Of a stretch of DNA of 64,000 nucleotides, positions 54,243 through 63,696 are shown piece by piece. Location: the NCBI GenBank assembly GCA_964347945.1, contig CAYGAW010000194.1, positions 1-64,000 on the forward strand, given 5' to 3'. Under the pieces are notes generated by a model. That model saw only the letters and a list, made by a program, of their open reading frames with translations, made no database searches and was not told where the DNA came from. The stretch is from CAYGAW01 sp964347945. Its GTDB lineage: Bacteria > Chloroflexota > Anaerolineae > UBA7937 > B3-Chlor. The translations under genes were made by a program, and so were the position numbers. How positions within the stretch are numbered: position 1 is the first letter of the stretch; every line of letters starts with the position of its first letter.

Positions 54243-54998
54243 TCACAGCATCATGGACATCATACCTCCGTCAACGCCCAGCACTTGGCCGCTGACGTAG
54301 CTTGCCTCCTCGGAGGCCAGGAAGGCAACCGCGTTGGCTATCTCCTCTGCAGTACCAGGTCTCTTCAGAGGTGTCAATTCCAATATGTAGTCGATCAGTT
54401 CCTGAGGTAGATCCGCAGTCTGGTCGGTGGGCACGTAGCCTGGGGCCACGGCGTTGGCCGTGATGTTACGTGTCCCGAGTTCTCTGGCCACGGCCTTGGT
54501 GAAACCGATCACGCCAGCCTTGGAGGCCGAGTAGTTTGCCTGCCCTACCTGGCCCGCGATTCCAGAGACCGATGTGATATTGATGATTCGCCCGTACCGC
54601 TGCTTTATCATGGTACGTTGGGCAGCCTTCGTGCAGTTGAAAGTTCCCTTGAGGTTTGTGTTCATGACGATATCCCAATCGTCCTCTTTCATCCGCATCA
54701 GGAGTGTATCGCGTGTGATTCCCACGTTGTTGATCAAGATGTCGAGGCGCCCAAACGCCTCCAAGGCCGCGCCGATCAGCTCCTTGGCCTGCTCCGAATC
54801 CTTGACATCAGCCTGAACTGCGATGGCTTCCCCGCCTCCAGACTTGATCTCTTCGACAACTTCTTCGGCGGCATCTTCGCTACCGTAGTAGTTCACCACG
54901 ACCTTGGCCCCCAGACTGGCCAGCTTGAGGGCGATGGCCCGTCCTATACCGCGGGAACTACCGGTGACCACGGCCACGCGGTCAGTCAGGTCGAGCAT
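54243..54998 (-). CDS. fabG: 3-oxoacyl-ACP reductase
   Basis: 251 aa from the ATG at 54998 with GAGGAGG upstream. Short-chain dehydrogenase features: VTGSSRGIGRAIA (NADPH), NNVGITRD, catalytic Ser-Tyr-Lys in NITSVSG and YSASK, and VAPGYVPTDQTADLP. It reduces 3-oxoacyl-ACP in fatty acid synthesis. It directly follows fabD; no acpP, fabF or fabH is next to it. Confidence 0.93.
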   Translation of the reverse strand: MLDLTDRVAVVTGSSRGIGRAIALKLASLGAKVVVNYYGSEDAAEEVVEEIKSGGGEAIAVQADVKDSEQAKELIGAALEAFGRLDILINNVGITRDTLLMRMKEDDWDIVMNTNLKGTFNCTKAAQRTMIKQRYGRIINITSVSGIAGQVGQANYSASKAGVIGFTKAVARELGTRNITANAVAPGYVPTDQTADLPQELIDYILELTPLKRPGTAEEIANAVAFLASEEASYVSGQVLGVDGGMMSMML

Positions 54999-55015
54999 GT
55001 TGTACCTCCTCAGCG

Positions 55016-55993
55016 CTATGCTCCAGTGGCATGCTCGTGCTCCACGCCTCGCTCTTGGTGCCACGCCTCGATGCCAGCCACGTCACCAACGGCAACCCTC
55101 ACGGGGCGCTCGTCTATCCGCTTGAGGAGCTTGCTCAGCACGTCCTTGGGACCTATCTCCACAAAGGTTGTCGTCCCATGATCCAGCATGTAGCGCACCG
55201 AATCCACCCACAGGACGGGCGAGACCAGCTGTCTGACAAGCTCATCGCGGATGTCTTCCACATCTCCCAGAGGTTTCCCAGTGACGTTACCCACTACGGG
55301 AAAGGCAGCCTCCTCTTGGAGGGCGACGTTGGTCAGAGCCTGTCGCAGCCCCCGGGCTGCGGCCTCCATCAGCGGCGAATGGCTCGCGATGCTCACCTGG
55401 AGAGTGATCACCCGGCGGGCTCCTTTCTGCTTGACGAGCTCGATGGCCTTCTCGAGCGCTCGGTGCTCCCCCGAGATCACGATCTGCTCTGGAGAATTGT
55501 GATTGGCCACATGCACGATGGAACCTGTTTCTTCGCGAGCCCGGCGACAGGCCTCGCCGACTGGTTCTGCTGCCAAGCCCAACACCGCGGCCATGCCTCC
55601 GGGGCGGCGCTCGCCAGATTCCTTCATCAAGCGACCTCGCTCCCGCACCAAACGCACCCCGTCGGCAAAGGTGAGTTGACCACTGGCTACAAGAGCGGTG
55701 TACTCTCCCAAGCTGTGCCCCGCGGCAAAGCCGATCTCTCCAAGATCGTGCCGGGCTCTGAGTGCCCGTAGCGCGGCCAGACTCATGGTCAGGATTGCTG
55801 GCTGGGTGTTGATGGTGTCGTGCAGCTCTGGCTCAGGCCCCTCGAAGCACAGTCTTGACAGTTTGAGACCGAGGACCTCGTCGGCCTCCTCAAAAGCGGT
55901 TCGCGCTTCAGTGTATCGCTGATATAGGTCGTGCCCCATGCCCAAGTATTGCGAACCCTGGCCGGGAAATATCATGGCCAACGTGTTCGACAT
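55016..55993 (-). CDS. fabD: malonyl-CoA--ACP transacylase
   Basis: 325 aa. Acyltransferase motifs: FPGQGSQYLGMG, GHSLGEYTAL with the nucleophilic Ser, Arg in RGRLMKE, and ASHSPLMEAA with the catalytic His; then VEIGPKDVLSKL. It loads malonate on acyl carrier protein. Neighbours rpmF and fabG match the usual rpmF-plsX-fabH-fabD-fabG-acpP order with plsX, fabH and acpP missing. Confidence 0.95.
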   Translation of the reverse strand: MSNTLAMIFPGQGSQYLGMGHDLYQRYTEARTAFEEADEVLGLKLSRLCFEGPEPELHDTINTQPAILTMSLAALRALRARHDLGEIGFAAGHSLGEYTALVASGQLTFADGVRLVRERGRLMKESGERRPGGMAAVLGLAAEPVGEACRRAREETGSIVHVANHNSPEQIVISGEHRALEKAIELVKQKGARRVITLQVSIASHSPLMEAAARGLRQALTNVALQEEAAFPVVGNVTGKPLGDVEDIRDELVRQLVSPVLWVDSVRYMLDHGTTTFVEIGPKDVLSKLLKRIDERPVRVAVGDVAGIEAWHQERGVEHEHATGA

Positions 55994-56102
55994 CTGAGCT
56001 ATCTCACTCCCTCTACACAGCTACACACCTATCCGTCCTCACCGAGAGAATCATCACTGGCCCAGGAGTACTTCGGGCGGGGTTGTGGGAGAGAAAAGGA
56101 CG

Positions 56103-56294
56103 TCACTCCGACTTGGTTGACGGTTTCACAACCTCCACGCCCTTGTAGTGCCCGCATGACGGACACACGTGATGGGGGAGGCGAGGTTCACGGCACTGAG
56201 GGCAGACGATCAGATGGGGTGGCATCAGGGCCGCGTGGCTGCGGCGACCACCCCTACGCGCCTTCGATATTCTGGTTTTTGGTACAGCACCCAT
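56103..56294 (-). CDS. rpmF: 50S ribosomal protein L32
   Basis: 63 aa. AVPKTRISKARRGGRRSHAAL is the L32 N-terminus, and CPQC...CPSC forms a C4 zinc ribbon (zinc-binding form of L32). It follows the DUF177 gene by 54 bases, as in most bacteria, and precedes fabD. Confidence 0.96.
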   Translation of the reverse strand: MGAVPKTRISKARRGGRRSHAALMPPHLIVCPQCREPRLPHHVCPSCGHYKGVEVVKPSTKSE

Positions 56295-56348
56295 GTCGTA
56301 TTCTCCGATCCTCTTGAATTCTGGGTCACATGAACGCAGGACGCGCGA

Positions 56349-56912
56349 TCATAGCAACCGTTCTAGAATCTCAAGGCGTGGGTCCGTTACGTCAGTGGCA
56401 CACTGGCAGGTACCCTCGTTGAGATTCTGACCGCACTGTGAGCACAGACCTGCACAGTCCTGTGCACACAGGGGATGCATGGGCAGTGCCAGAAAGATGG
56501 CCTGTCGGACTACCTCCGTGAGATCCAAGACGTGTTGCTCGTCGATGATGGTGGCCTCCTCCTCGGCCTGGGTCACTGGGAGTTGCGCGCCCGTGTGTAT
56601 GTCAACGCTGGGATAGAACTCCTCTTCGATCTCCAGTTCGACAGGTGTCGTGCAGGGCTCCAAGCACCGGCAGCAGTCCAATTCCACAACCGTCTGCAGG
56701 GAAGCGGTGACCAATATGCTGTCCGAGCTGCGAATCAGCTTGAGACGGCCGGTAAGCAGAGACTTGATCTTCAATTCGTCATCTAGCCCGGTGATATCCT
56801 CTGATACGTCCCTTCGCCTCACTGCACCTGTCGGTGCCTTGAGCAGCTGGGCAACATTTATCTTTATGGAGGGTTTCTCTCGTTCTGCCATTATCGCTGT
56901 ATGGTTGCTCAT
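56349..56912 (-). CDS. YceD/DUF177 family protein (23S rRNA accumulation)
   Basis: 187 aa from an ATG at 56912 (56891 is an alternative). LDCCRCLEPCTTPVELEIEEEF and the C-terminal cysteine set LCAQDCAGLCSQCGQNLNEGTCQC match DUF177, almost always encoded before rpmF. The family is needed for 23S rRNA accumulation in plants and E. coli. The Cys residues may bind metal. Confidence 0.9.
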   Translation of the reverse strand: MSNHTAIMAEREKPSIKINVAQLLKAPTGAVRRRDVSEDITGLDDELKIKSLLTGRLKLIRSSDSILVTASLQTVVELDCCRCLEPCTTPVELEIEEEFYPSVDIHTGAQLPVTQAEEEATIIDEQHVLDLTEVVRQAIFLALPMHPLCAQDCAGLCSQCGQNLNEGTCQCATDVTDPRLEILERLL

Positions 56913-56922
56913 TGATGCCGCG

Positions 56923-57468
56923 CTATGAATCTGGCTCCGTCTCACCCGAACTGCCGCTGTGTGCTGCCGGGTCGAAAGCCTCTGTACTGACGTCGACGGG
57001 TGGGCGTGTCGCTCGTACGTCCTGCTGGAGGATCTCAAGGCCGTTGCGGATGGTGGTCTGTAAGGCGATCAATTGGTCTTCCAGCTGCCCCAGCACGGTG
57101 ATCGCGTAGTTGTCGGCCCCTCTCATCGTCTCCTCCGCCTGCCGACGGCTTTCCTCGATGATGGCCTCCGATCGCTTTTGGGCCTCTTCGAGGAGTCCAC
57201 GCTCGTTCAGGATTTGCTGTGCGTCTTCTCCCGCCCTCTGCATCAACCTCTGAGCCTCCTCGCCCGCCAGGGCGAGAATCTCCTCTCTCTCGTCCTGGAC
57301 GCGCCTGGCCTCAGCAATCTGTTGAGGGATGGTCACGCGCATCTGGTCAATGATCTCCAGGCACTCATCCCTGTTCACAATGACCGCGGAGCTCAACGGC
57401 ATGCGTCTACTTTTGTTCAAGAGGTTCTCCAGTCGATCGATCAGGAATGAGATGTCAATCTTGACCAC
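56923..57468 (-). CDS. coiled-coil protein, DivIVA-like, unassigned
   Basis: 181 aa from a GTG at 57468. Residues 30-150 are mostly coiled coil with many Glu/Arg/Gln (AEARRVQDEREEILALAGEEAQRLMQRAGEDAQQIL), followed by a disordered acidic tail. It resembles ATP-synthase b-subunit-like or DivIVA-like proteins, with no membrane helix. It sits between coaD and the DUF177 gene. Division or polarity scaffold is possible; function unknown. Confidence 0.6.
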   Translation of the reverse strand: MVKIDISFLIDRLENLLNKSRRMPLSSAVIVNRDECLEIIDQMRVTIPQQIAEARRVQDEREEILALAGEEAQRLMQRAGEDAQQILNERGLLEEAQKRSEAIIEESRRQAEETMRGADNYAITVLGQLEDQLIALQTTIRNGLEILQQDVRATRPPVDVSTEAFDPAAHSGSSGETEPDS

Positions 57469-57541
57469 CCCCCTTGAGGGCCAGGTTGTATCGGCGTTGA
57501 CAGCCTGCTGCCGCTGAATCCCCTAGGTCGGCAACTGGCCG

Positions 57542-58069
57542 TCAGTCACGCATGGTAGTGATCTTGATCCTGTCGGTCACCTCGTCGCCGAGTTCCTCGA
57601 TCTTGCTCCTCAGAGCAGTGACCACATGCGGCGGAACCAGTTTGCTGATGTCTCCGTCCAGCTTTGCCACTTCTTTGACAATGCTGGAGCTGAGGAAGTA
57701 GTATTCCTTGCTCGTCAGCAGGCACACAGATTCGATTTCTGGCGCCAGCGTTCGGTTCATCAAAGCCATCTGGAATTCGAACTCGAAGTCGCCGACGACT
57801 CTCAACCCTCGTACTATGGCCCTGGCACCCTTCCCTCTCGCGAAGTCCACCGTGAGTCCGTCGTAGCTCTCAACGCTGACGTTGGGCCATCCCTCAAACA
57901 CGTTGTTGGCCATCTCTAGCCGCTCTGCAGTTGAGAAGAGCAGAGTCTTGATGGGATGGGCGTAGACGGCCACGACGACGTGATCGAAAAGAGTAGCCGC
58001 TCTCCGAGCGATGTCGACATGCCCATTGGTAATGGGATCAAATGTGCCAGGAAAGATGGCCGTGCTCAT
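57542..58069 (-). CDS. coaD: pantetheine-phosphate adenylyltransferase
   Basis: 175 aa. Nucleotidyltransferase signature GTFDPITNGHVDI (HxGH-like), RGLRVVGDFEFEFQMALMNR and SSSIVKEVAKLDGD. It makes dephospho-CoA from phosphopantetheine and ATP, the fourth step of CoA synthesis. It has its own near-consensus promoter upstream at 58115-58144. Confidence 0.95.
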   Translation of the reverse strand: MSTAIFPGTFDPITNGHVDIARRAATLFDHVVVAVYAHPIKTLLFSTAERLEMANNVFEGWPNVSVESYDGLTVDFARGKGARAIVRGLRVVGDFEFEFQMALMNRTLAPEIESVCLLTSKEYYFLSSSIVKEVAKLDGDISKLVPPHVVTALRSKIEELGDEVTDRIKITTMRD

Positions 58070-58114
58070 TCACGCAGTACCTCCATTATGCACTGATTGG
58101 CATCCACCCCTGCT

Positions 58115-58144
58115 ATTATAACATATTAACCCATGCTGTGGAAA
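58115..58144 (-). promoter_or_regulatory. extended -10 promoter of coaD
   Basis: TATAAT (58115-58120) preceded by TGT (extended -10), with TTTCCA (58139-58144) 18 bases upstream on the minus strand. The leader to the coaD ATG is about 40 bases. It lets the coaD-to-tatC genes be expressed apart from recG and the genes upstream. Confidence 0.7.
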
Positions 58145-58160
58145 ACCCGAACCCCTGTCG

Positions 58161-60584
58161 TCAACTTAGGTCGCCCTCTTCCCTCTGCCAGAATTCACCG
58201 ACTCGGCGTGCAAGCAGTCGGTTCTGGGGCGACTCCAGCTCTGGGTCCTTTTCCCAGATCTCCTTGGCAACAGCGCGCGCTTCCTCAAGGACGCTCACGT
58301 CACTCAGACGGGCCACTTTCAAGTCTGGCAGGCCGCTCTGTCGAGTTCCAAAGAACTCGCCGGGACCTCGCATGGCCAAGTCTTCGTCGGCCAGTTTGAA
58401 TCCATCTTGTGTGCTTTCGATGATCTGTAGACGTTGTTCACCGGTATCAGTCGGTGAATCTGCCACGAGGAGGCAGTACGACTGCCGTTCCCCGCGGCCC
58501 ACCCTGCCGCGGAATTGATGCAGCTGGGCCAAACCAAAGCGGTCTGCTCCTTCGATGAGCATCACCGTCGCGTTGGGCACGTCGATTCCCACCTCGACTA
58601 CTGGCGTACAGACGAGGATGTCCAGCTCGCCTCGATAGAAATCCCTCATCGCGGCTTCCTTTTCCTCTGAGGTCATGCGACCGTGGAGAAGGCCCAGGCG
58701 CAAGTCGGGGAACACCTCGTCTCGCAGCCGACGGTGTTCCTCCACTGCGGCCTTGGCCTCTATCTTTTCGCTTTCCTCGATCAAGGGGCAGATGATGAAA
58801 GCTTGCTCGGATTCCTCCACGCGGCTGTGTAGGAAGCTGTAGGCCCGCTCTCTCTCCCGCGGCTTCATCCAGCGGGTGATGATCTCCTTGCGACCAGGCG
58901 GGAGTTCATCGATGGTTGATATGTCCAGATCGCCGTAGATAGTGAGAGCCAGGGTCCGCGGAATGGGTGTTGCACTCATCACCAGGACATGGGGGTTATG
59001 ACCCTTCTGTCGCAGAGTTGCTCTCTGGGTCACCCCGAATCGGTGCTGCTCATCAATGACGACCAGTCCCAGATTGTCGAACTCCACACCCTCCTGAATC
59101 AGGGCATGCGTGCCGACGATTATCCTGGCCTCTCCCGAGGCGATTTCTTCGTAGATTCTCTCCTTCTCCGACTGCTTGGCACTGCCGGTCAGCAAGCGCA
59201 GGTGAGAGGTCACTTTGGTCAGCCCCGGCAGCCACAATTCGCCCCACAGTCTGCCTAGGCTGACATGATGCTGCTCGGCCAGGATCTCCGTAGGAGCCAT
59301 AAGGACAGCTTGCATGTTGCTGGCTGCAGTCATGAGCATGGCAGCGGCAGCCACAACGGTCTTGCCAGAACCCACGTCGCCCTGCAGGAGTCGGCTCATG
59401 GGTTCAGGTCTTTGGAGATCGTCAAGTATTTCAGAGAGGGACCTCTCTTGAGCTGAAGTCAGAGGGAAGGGTAGGGAGTCGACGAAAGTTCGCAGGATGG
59501 AGCTGTCTATCCGAACAGGTTGCCCGGACCTTTGCCTCCACTGATGTCTTTGTTTCAAGACCCCCAGTTGAATCATCAGCAGTTCGTCAAAAGCCAGGCG
59601 GCGGCGTGCCTGTTCGAGCACCTCCGAGTCGTCAGGGAAGTGAATCTGCCGGATCGCGTTCTCCAAATCCAGGAGGTTTCTCTTCTCGCGTATGGGCAAG
59701 GGCAGATGATCGGGCAAGCGCAAGGACCAGTAGTCTGTCGTCCGCTTCATCAGCCGACGCAGCCACCGGCCAGTAATGCCTTTGGTGAGGGGATACACGG
59801 GGACTATCCGCCCTGTGTGAATCAACTCCTTGTCCAAAGGCTCCCACGTCGGTGACGAGAAGGTGAGACGCCCCAAGTACTGGTCAACCTTGCCACTGAT
59901 GACGATCTGCTTGCCCGGCGTCAGTCTCTTGACTAGATAGGGTTGATTAAACCAGGTGGCCTCCACTGTTGCTGTGCCGTCCGAGATTGTACTGGAGACA
60001 ATGCTCTGACCGCGCCTGCTTGTGCGCTCGCGTGTTTCTCGGACGGTGCCGACCACGGTCACTTCTTCCCCGTAGTGGAGCTGGTCTATAGTCTTGAGAG
60101 AGCTGAAATCGTCATACCGGTTAGGGAAGAGGTAGAGAAGATCCCGAATAGTGGTAACGCCGAGGCGGCTCAACCGTTTGGCGTAAGCGTCGCTGACGCC
60201 GTGCAGCTCACGAACAGAGGAAGCAAGCGTTGTTCTCGTCTCTGACGGTTCAGTCTCGGTAGGGGGTTGGACAGCCGCTGTCTCTGCTGGCACGCTCCTC
60301 TCGGGCCTCGGCTCAGCTTCTGCCGCGCCCCACTCACGCAGGATCTCTTCCACAATCTGCCGGCGTCTCTCGAGACTCTCATCCGAGTACTTCACCAACA
60401 GACGGGCCGTGTCGTCGATGAGCCGAACCAGGAAAGGATCGTTGGTGTTCTGTTTGGCTTCCTCGTGCCAGAACGCGGCAAACTTCCCGAGGCCACCGAT
60501 GACAGCTCTGTCGGTGTAGCCCAGGTCTTTTTCCAGAACGAGGACCTTTTCCAGCTTGTCGAATGGCGGCAGCGTAGAGTTCAT
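58161..60584 (-). CDS. recG: ATP-dependent DNA helicase RecG
   Basis: 807 aa from the ATG at 60584, longer than E. coli RecG (693) because of an N-terminal extension of about 120 residues before the wedge domain (LPPFDKLEKVLVLEKDLGYT). Wedge: LHGVSDAYAKRLSRLGVTTI and LFPNRYDDFSS. Helicase: GDVGSGKTVVAAA (P-loop), VVIDEQHRFGV (DEQH), SATPIPRTLAL and HQFRGRVGRGE. It remodels stalled replication forks. Confidence 0.95.
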   Translation of the reverse strand: MNSTLPPFDKLEKVLVLEKDLGYTDRAVIGGLGKFAAFWHEEAKQNTNDPFLVRLIDDTARLLVKYSDESLERRRQIVEEILREWGAAEAEPRPERSVPAETAAVQPPTETEPSETRTTLASSVRELHGVSDAYAKRLSRLGVTTIRDLLYLFPNRYDDFSSLKTIDQLHYGEEVTVVGTVRETRERTSRRGQSIVSSTISDGTATVEATWFNQPYLVKRLTPGKQIVISGKVDQYLGRLTFSSPTWEPLDKELIHTGRIVPVYPLTKGITGRWLRRLMKRTTDYWSLRLPDHLPLPIREKRNLLDLENAIRQIHFPDDSEVLEQARRRLAFDELLMIQLGVLKQRHQWRQRSGQPVRIDSSILRTFVDSLPFPLTSAQERSLSEILDDLQRPEPMSRLLQGDVGSGKTVVAAAAMLMTAASNMQAVLMAPTEILAEQHHVSLGRLWGELWLPGLTKVTSHLRLLTGSAKQSEKERIYEEIASGEARIIVGTHALIQEGVEFDNLGLVVIDEQHRFGVTQRATLRQKGHNPHVLVMSATPIPRTLALTIYGDLDISTIDELPPGRKEIITRWMKPRERERAYSFLHSRVEESEQAFIICPLIEESEKIEAKAAVEEHRRLRDEVFPDLRLGLLHGRMTSEEKEAAMRDFYRGELDILVCTPVVEVGIDVPNATVMLIEGADRFGLAQLHQFRGRVGRGERQSYCLLVADSPTDTGEQRLQIIESTQDGFKLADEDLAMRGPGEFFGTRQSGLPDLKVARLSDVSVLEEARAVAKEIWEKDPELESPQNRLLARRVGEFWQREEGDLS

Positions 60585-60612
60585 GGTGCTCTCAGCGGAA
60601 TGAAGTTCACAA

Positions 60613-61455
60613 TCACAGACCCTCGTACACGAAGACGCCGATCGCCTCGGGTCCCAGGTGAGTGGCCAGGACGGGACCATAGGTGATCACGTCTATGTCC
60701 TGTACAGGGTACGCGACTCGTAGCCTATCCAGCAGGTCAGTGGGGGCAGCAACATTGGCACCTTTGAGAATGGCTATCTTCTCCAGGTGGGGAAACTCCG
60801 TGACGAACTCGTACAGTTTGTCTACGCCACCACTCCTGGTCCGCACCTTCTCCAAAGGCAGGACTTCTCCATCCTCGATAATCAGCAACGGCTTGATGCT
60901 CAGCATGGTGCCGAGAAGCGCTTCGGCTTTTCCAATACGCTCTCCTCTCTCCAGGTATTCGAGATCCTCGACAAAGAACACCAGATAGACATGCGGGATC
61001 ATGGCCCTCACCATCCTGACGACTTCATCCAGGCTGGCCCCTTTGCGGGAAATCGTGCTGGCGGTGAGAACCAGGGTCCTCAGAGCCAGAGACGTAGTCA
61101 GCGAGTCCACAACCGCAATGCGACGTTGCCCGATGAGGGACGTAGCCGCTTGTCTGGCCAATTCTACAGTCCCGCTGAGCTTGGCGGAGATATGAATGGA
61201 TATTATGTCATCGGTCTCGCTACCAAGAGATCGATAGGTGTCTTCGAAGAGCTCCAATGGCGGAGCAGTAGTAGAGGGGAGGGACTCGGAGTTCTCAAGC
61301 TTCTCGAAGAACTCGTCGTGGTTGATATCTATACCGTCTCGAAACCTTTCACGTCCTATGTGGAGGTTCAAGGGGATGACTGTGATTCCCAAGTCCTCGG
61401 CCATGTCGTAGGACAACTCTGCTGTGCTATCGGTGACTACTCTGACTCTTCCCAT
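60613..61455 (-). CDS. degV: DegV family fatty-acid-binding protein (FakB)
   Basis: 280 aa. VVTDSTAELSYDMAEDLGI, the fatty-acid-binding STTAPPLELFEDTY, and GYFVVDSLTTSL-like IAVVDSLTTSLALR match DegV/FakB. It binds a fatty acid and presents it to the kinase FakA, encoded 56 bases upstream. Together they would phosphorylate exogenous or recycled fatty acids for lipid synthesis. Confidence 0.92.
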   Translation of the reverse strand: MGRVRVVTDSTAELSYDMAEDLGITVIPLNLHIGRERFRDGIDINHDEFFEKLENSESLPSTTAPPLELFEDTYRSLGSETDDIISIHISAKLSGTVELARQAATSLIGQRRIAVVDSLTTSLALRTLVLTASTISRKGASLDEVVRMVRAMIPHVYLVFFVEDLEYLERGERIGKAEALLGTMLSIKPLLIIEDGEVLPLEKVRTRSGGVDKLYEFVTEFPHLEKIAILKGANVAAPTDLLDRLRVAYPVQDIDVITYGPVLATHLGPEAIGVFVYEGL

Positions 61456-61511
61456 GTGCTACCCTTGCATCTGAATGGATTTGTCTTGGCTACGGCAAAC
61501 CAGACTATCTC

Positions 61512-63167
61512 CTATTCGCCCGAGAGAATGTAGTAGTAGTGGGGCTGTCCGCCGTCGACAACCTCCCACTCCTGATTCGAATAGGTTTCCTGCATCTTCT
61601 TGACCAAATCCTCTGCTTGCGACTGGGTCACGTCCTCGCCGAAATACACCGTGATGATCTCTTGCTCCGCCGCGCTCATCTGCTCGAGCATCGTGGACAC
61701 AACTTCCTCCACAGTCTGGCCAGAGGCGGTCAGGTCTCCATTCAGCAGGCCAATGATCTCTCCTTCCTCGACTTCCAGCGACTTGTACTTCACCGAACGA
61801 ATGGCTTTCGTGATCTCGGCCGTCTGGACCGCCTGCGTCGCCTTCTCCATGGCTTTCGCATTCTTCTCCAGGTCTGCCTGATAGTTGAAGGACAGGAGAG
61901 CGCTGATGCCCTGGGGAATGGTTTCGCTCGGCACCACAGCGACGTTCTTCTGCGACAGTTCCTCGGCCTTCTGAGCGGCCAGGAGCACATTGTCATTGTT
62001 GGGCAGAACTATGACGTCCTCTTGCCTTGTGGATTCGATAGCCTCAAGCAGCTCTTGAGTGCTGGGGTTCATCGTCTGTCCACCGGGTACGATGGTGCGG
62101 ACACCCAGACTGGTAAACACCCGCTGAAGACCTTGGCCTGACACCACAGCCACGATGGCTATACCGTCCGTCTCCTCAGCCGCTGCCTCCTCTCCCATGA
62201 CCATGTACTCGCGGTGCTGATCCTGCATGTTGTCTATCTTGATGTTGTGGAGGGCGCCTTTGCTGGAGGCAAAACCGATCACCTCTCCAGGCCTAAACGT
62301 GTGCACGTGCACCTTGATCGTGTTCTCATCCCCCACGACAAGAACCGAGTCGCCCCAACCCGTGACGCGCTCCTGGATCTCGTTCAGATCGAGATCCTCT
62401 CCCTGCAAGATGAACTCGGTGCAGTAGCCCCATTCCATCTCCCCTCCAGCGGGAGCAGCTTCCACTGCGGCGGGAACTGGTTCAGTAACATCGACTTTCT
62501 CCATTGGTTCTCCCCTCATGTATTTCAGCGCCCCTTCGAGGATCACGAACAGGCCTTGGCCTCCTGCGTCCACAACGCCAGCCTCGCGCAGCACACTCAG
62601 CAGAGAGGGTGTCCTGGCTACAGAGTCCCTCGCGCCCGCCACGACGCGCTCCATGACCGGCAGCAAGTCGCAGACTCCTTCGTCCACAGCCGCCTGTGCC
62701 GCGTCGGCCGCCTCGCGGCCGACGGTGAGGATCGTTCCCTCCACTGGCTTGATGACGCCTTTGTACGCGGTGGCGGATCCCTCGGCGAGCGCTGCCGCGA
62801 AATCCGCACCGTCGAACTTGTTCTTGTCCTTCAGACAACTCGCTATCCCTCTGAACAATTGGGATAGGATTACTCCCGAGTTGCCGCGCGCGCCCATGAG
62901 AGCGCCGTGCGCCGTGGCGTGGGCTACTGCTCCGGCGGACTCATCCGGGGAGTTTCGGATCTCCTCCAAAGCGGCCTGCATAGTGAGCACCATGTTCGTG
63001 CCCGTGTCACCGTCGGGCACAGGGAAGACGTTCAGCGCATTGATGTGGGAAGCGTGCTTCTCCAGCCAGGCGGTACCTGCCTGTAGGAGAAGCTTGAGTT
63101 CGCGACCATTGCACGAGTCCACCATCGGAGCCATCGCTGGCGCTTCTTGAGCCTTCTCTGCTGTCAA
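61512..63167 (-). CDS. fakA: DAK2-domain fatty acid kinase FakA
   Basis: 551 aa from a TTG at 63167 (GGAGG 9 bases upstream); ATG codons at 63134 or 63125 are alternatives. The N-terminal DhaL-like domain has LNVFPVPDGDTGTNM (Asp ligands for Mg-ATP) and HGALMGARGNSGVILSQ. A middle linker and a C-terminal phosphatase-like/FakA-C domain (LPNNDNVLLAAQKA, VPSETIPQGISALLSF) follow. It phosphorylates FakB-bound fatty acids. Downstream gene degV supplies the binding partner. Confidence 0.92.
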   Translation of the reverse strand: MTAEKAQEAPAMAPMVDSCNGRELKLLLQAGTAWLEKHASHINALNVFPVPDGDTGTNMVLTMQAALEEIRNSPDESAGAVAHATAHGALMGARGNSGVILSQLFRGIASCLKDKNKFDGADFAAALAEGSATAYKGVIKPVEGTILTVGREAADAAQAAVDEGVCDLLPVMERVVAGARDSVARTPSLLSVLREAGVVDAGGQGLFVILEGALKYMRGEPMEKVDVTEPVPAAVEAAPAGGEMEWGYCTEFILQGEDLDLNEIQERVTGWGDSVLVVGDENTIKVHVHTFRPGEVIGFASSKGALHNIKIDNMQDQHREYMVMGEEAAAEETDGIAIVAVVSGQGLQRVFTSLGVRTIVPGGQTMNPSTQELLEAIESTRQEDVIVLPNNDNVLLAAQKAEELSQKNVAVVPSETIPQGISALLSFNYQADLEKNAKAMEKATQAVQTAEITKAIRSVKYKSLEVEEGEIIGLLNGDLTASGQTVEEVVSTMLEQMSAAEQEIITVYFGEDVTQSQAEDLVKKMQETYSNQEWEVVDGGQPHYYYILSGE

Positions 63168-63205
63168 TCTGGGCAACCTCCAACCTGCCTAGGCTTCGGT
63201 TCTCA

Positions 63206-63565
63206 TCAACTAAGGTCGCTGATCCGCAGACCTTGGACGTGGACATTCACTTCGGCCACGGGAACGCCCAGGGCTTTCTCTACGTTGAACTTGACGCTCT
63301 GCATGATGTTCTGGGCCACCTCGGAAACTCTCACACCGTATTCCATGATCACGTAAAGGTCGATGGTTATCTTGTCATCCACGAGGTCTACGTCCACCCC
63401 TTTTCGAGGCGTGTCCGCGGGATGGAGCATATCTGCCAGTCCGTCGCGCACCGTGCGTGGGGCCATACCCACGACTCCGTAGCTCTCCAGCACTGCCTGG
63501 CTGGCGATGCTGGCGATAGCTGCGGGAGAGATCTCTATGCTTCCCAATCTCCGTTCTTCAACCAT
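63206..63565 (-). CDS. Asp23/Gls24 family protein (second copy)
   Basis: 119 aa. LGSIEISPAAIASIASQAVLESYGVVGM, KITIDLYVIMEYGVRVSEVAQNIM and VAEVNVHVQGL are diagnostic. This copy beside fakA matches the common Firmicutes order rpmB / asp23 / fakA. The ATG is preceded by GAGGTGAGG. It is divergent from rpmB. Confidence 0.93.
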   Translation of the reverse strand: MVEERRLGSIEISPAAIASIASQAVLESYGVVGMAPRTVRDGLADMLHPADTPRKGVDVDLVDDKITIDLYVIMEYGVRVSEVAQNIMQSVKFNVEKALGVPVAEVNVHVQGLRISDLS

Positions 63566-63633
63566 TGGACCTCACCTCAAGAGGTTCCATGCTGGCGCTG
63601 CGAGGGCGCGCACAGCAAGCATGCGTTGAGGAT

Positions 63634-63662
63634 TTGACTATGCCATCGACTTGTGGTACGCT
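63634..63662 (+). promoter_or_regulatory. candidate promoter of rpmB
   Basis: TTGACT (63634-63639), 17-base spacer, TACGCT (63657-63662). The -10 is weak, so confidence is limited. The leader to the ATG would be about 28 bases. Confidence 0.35.
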
Positions 63663-63696
63663 TATTTACAGTAGTGTTGATCTGAGGTATGGAATA

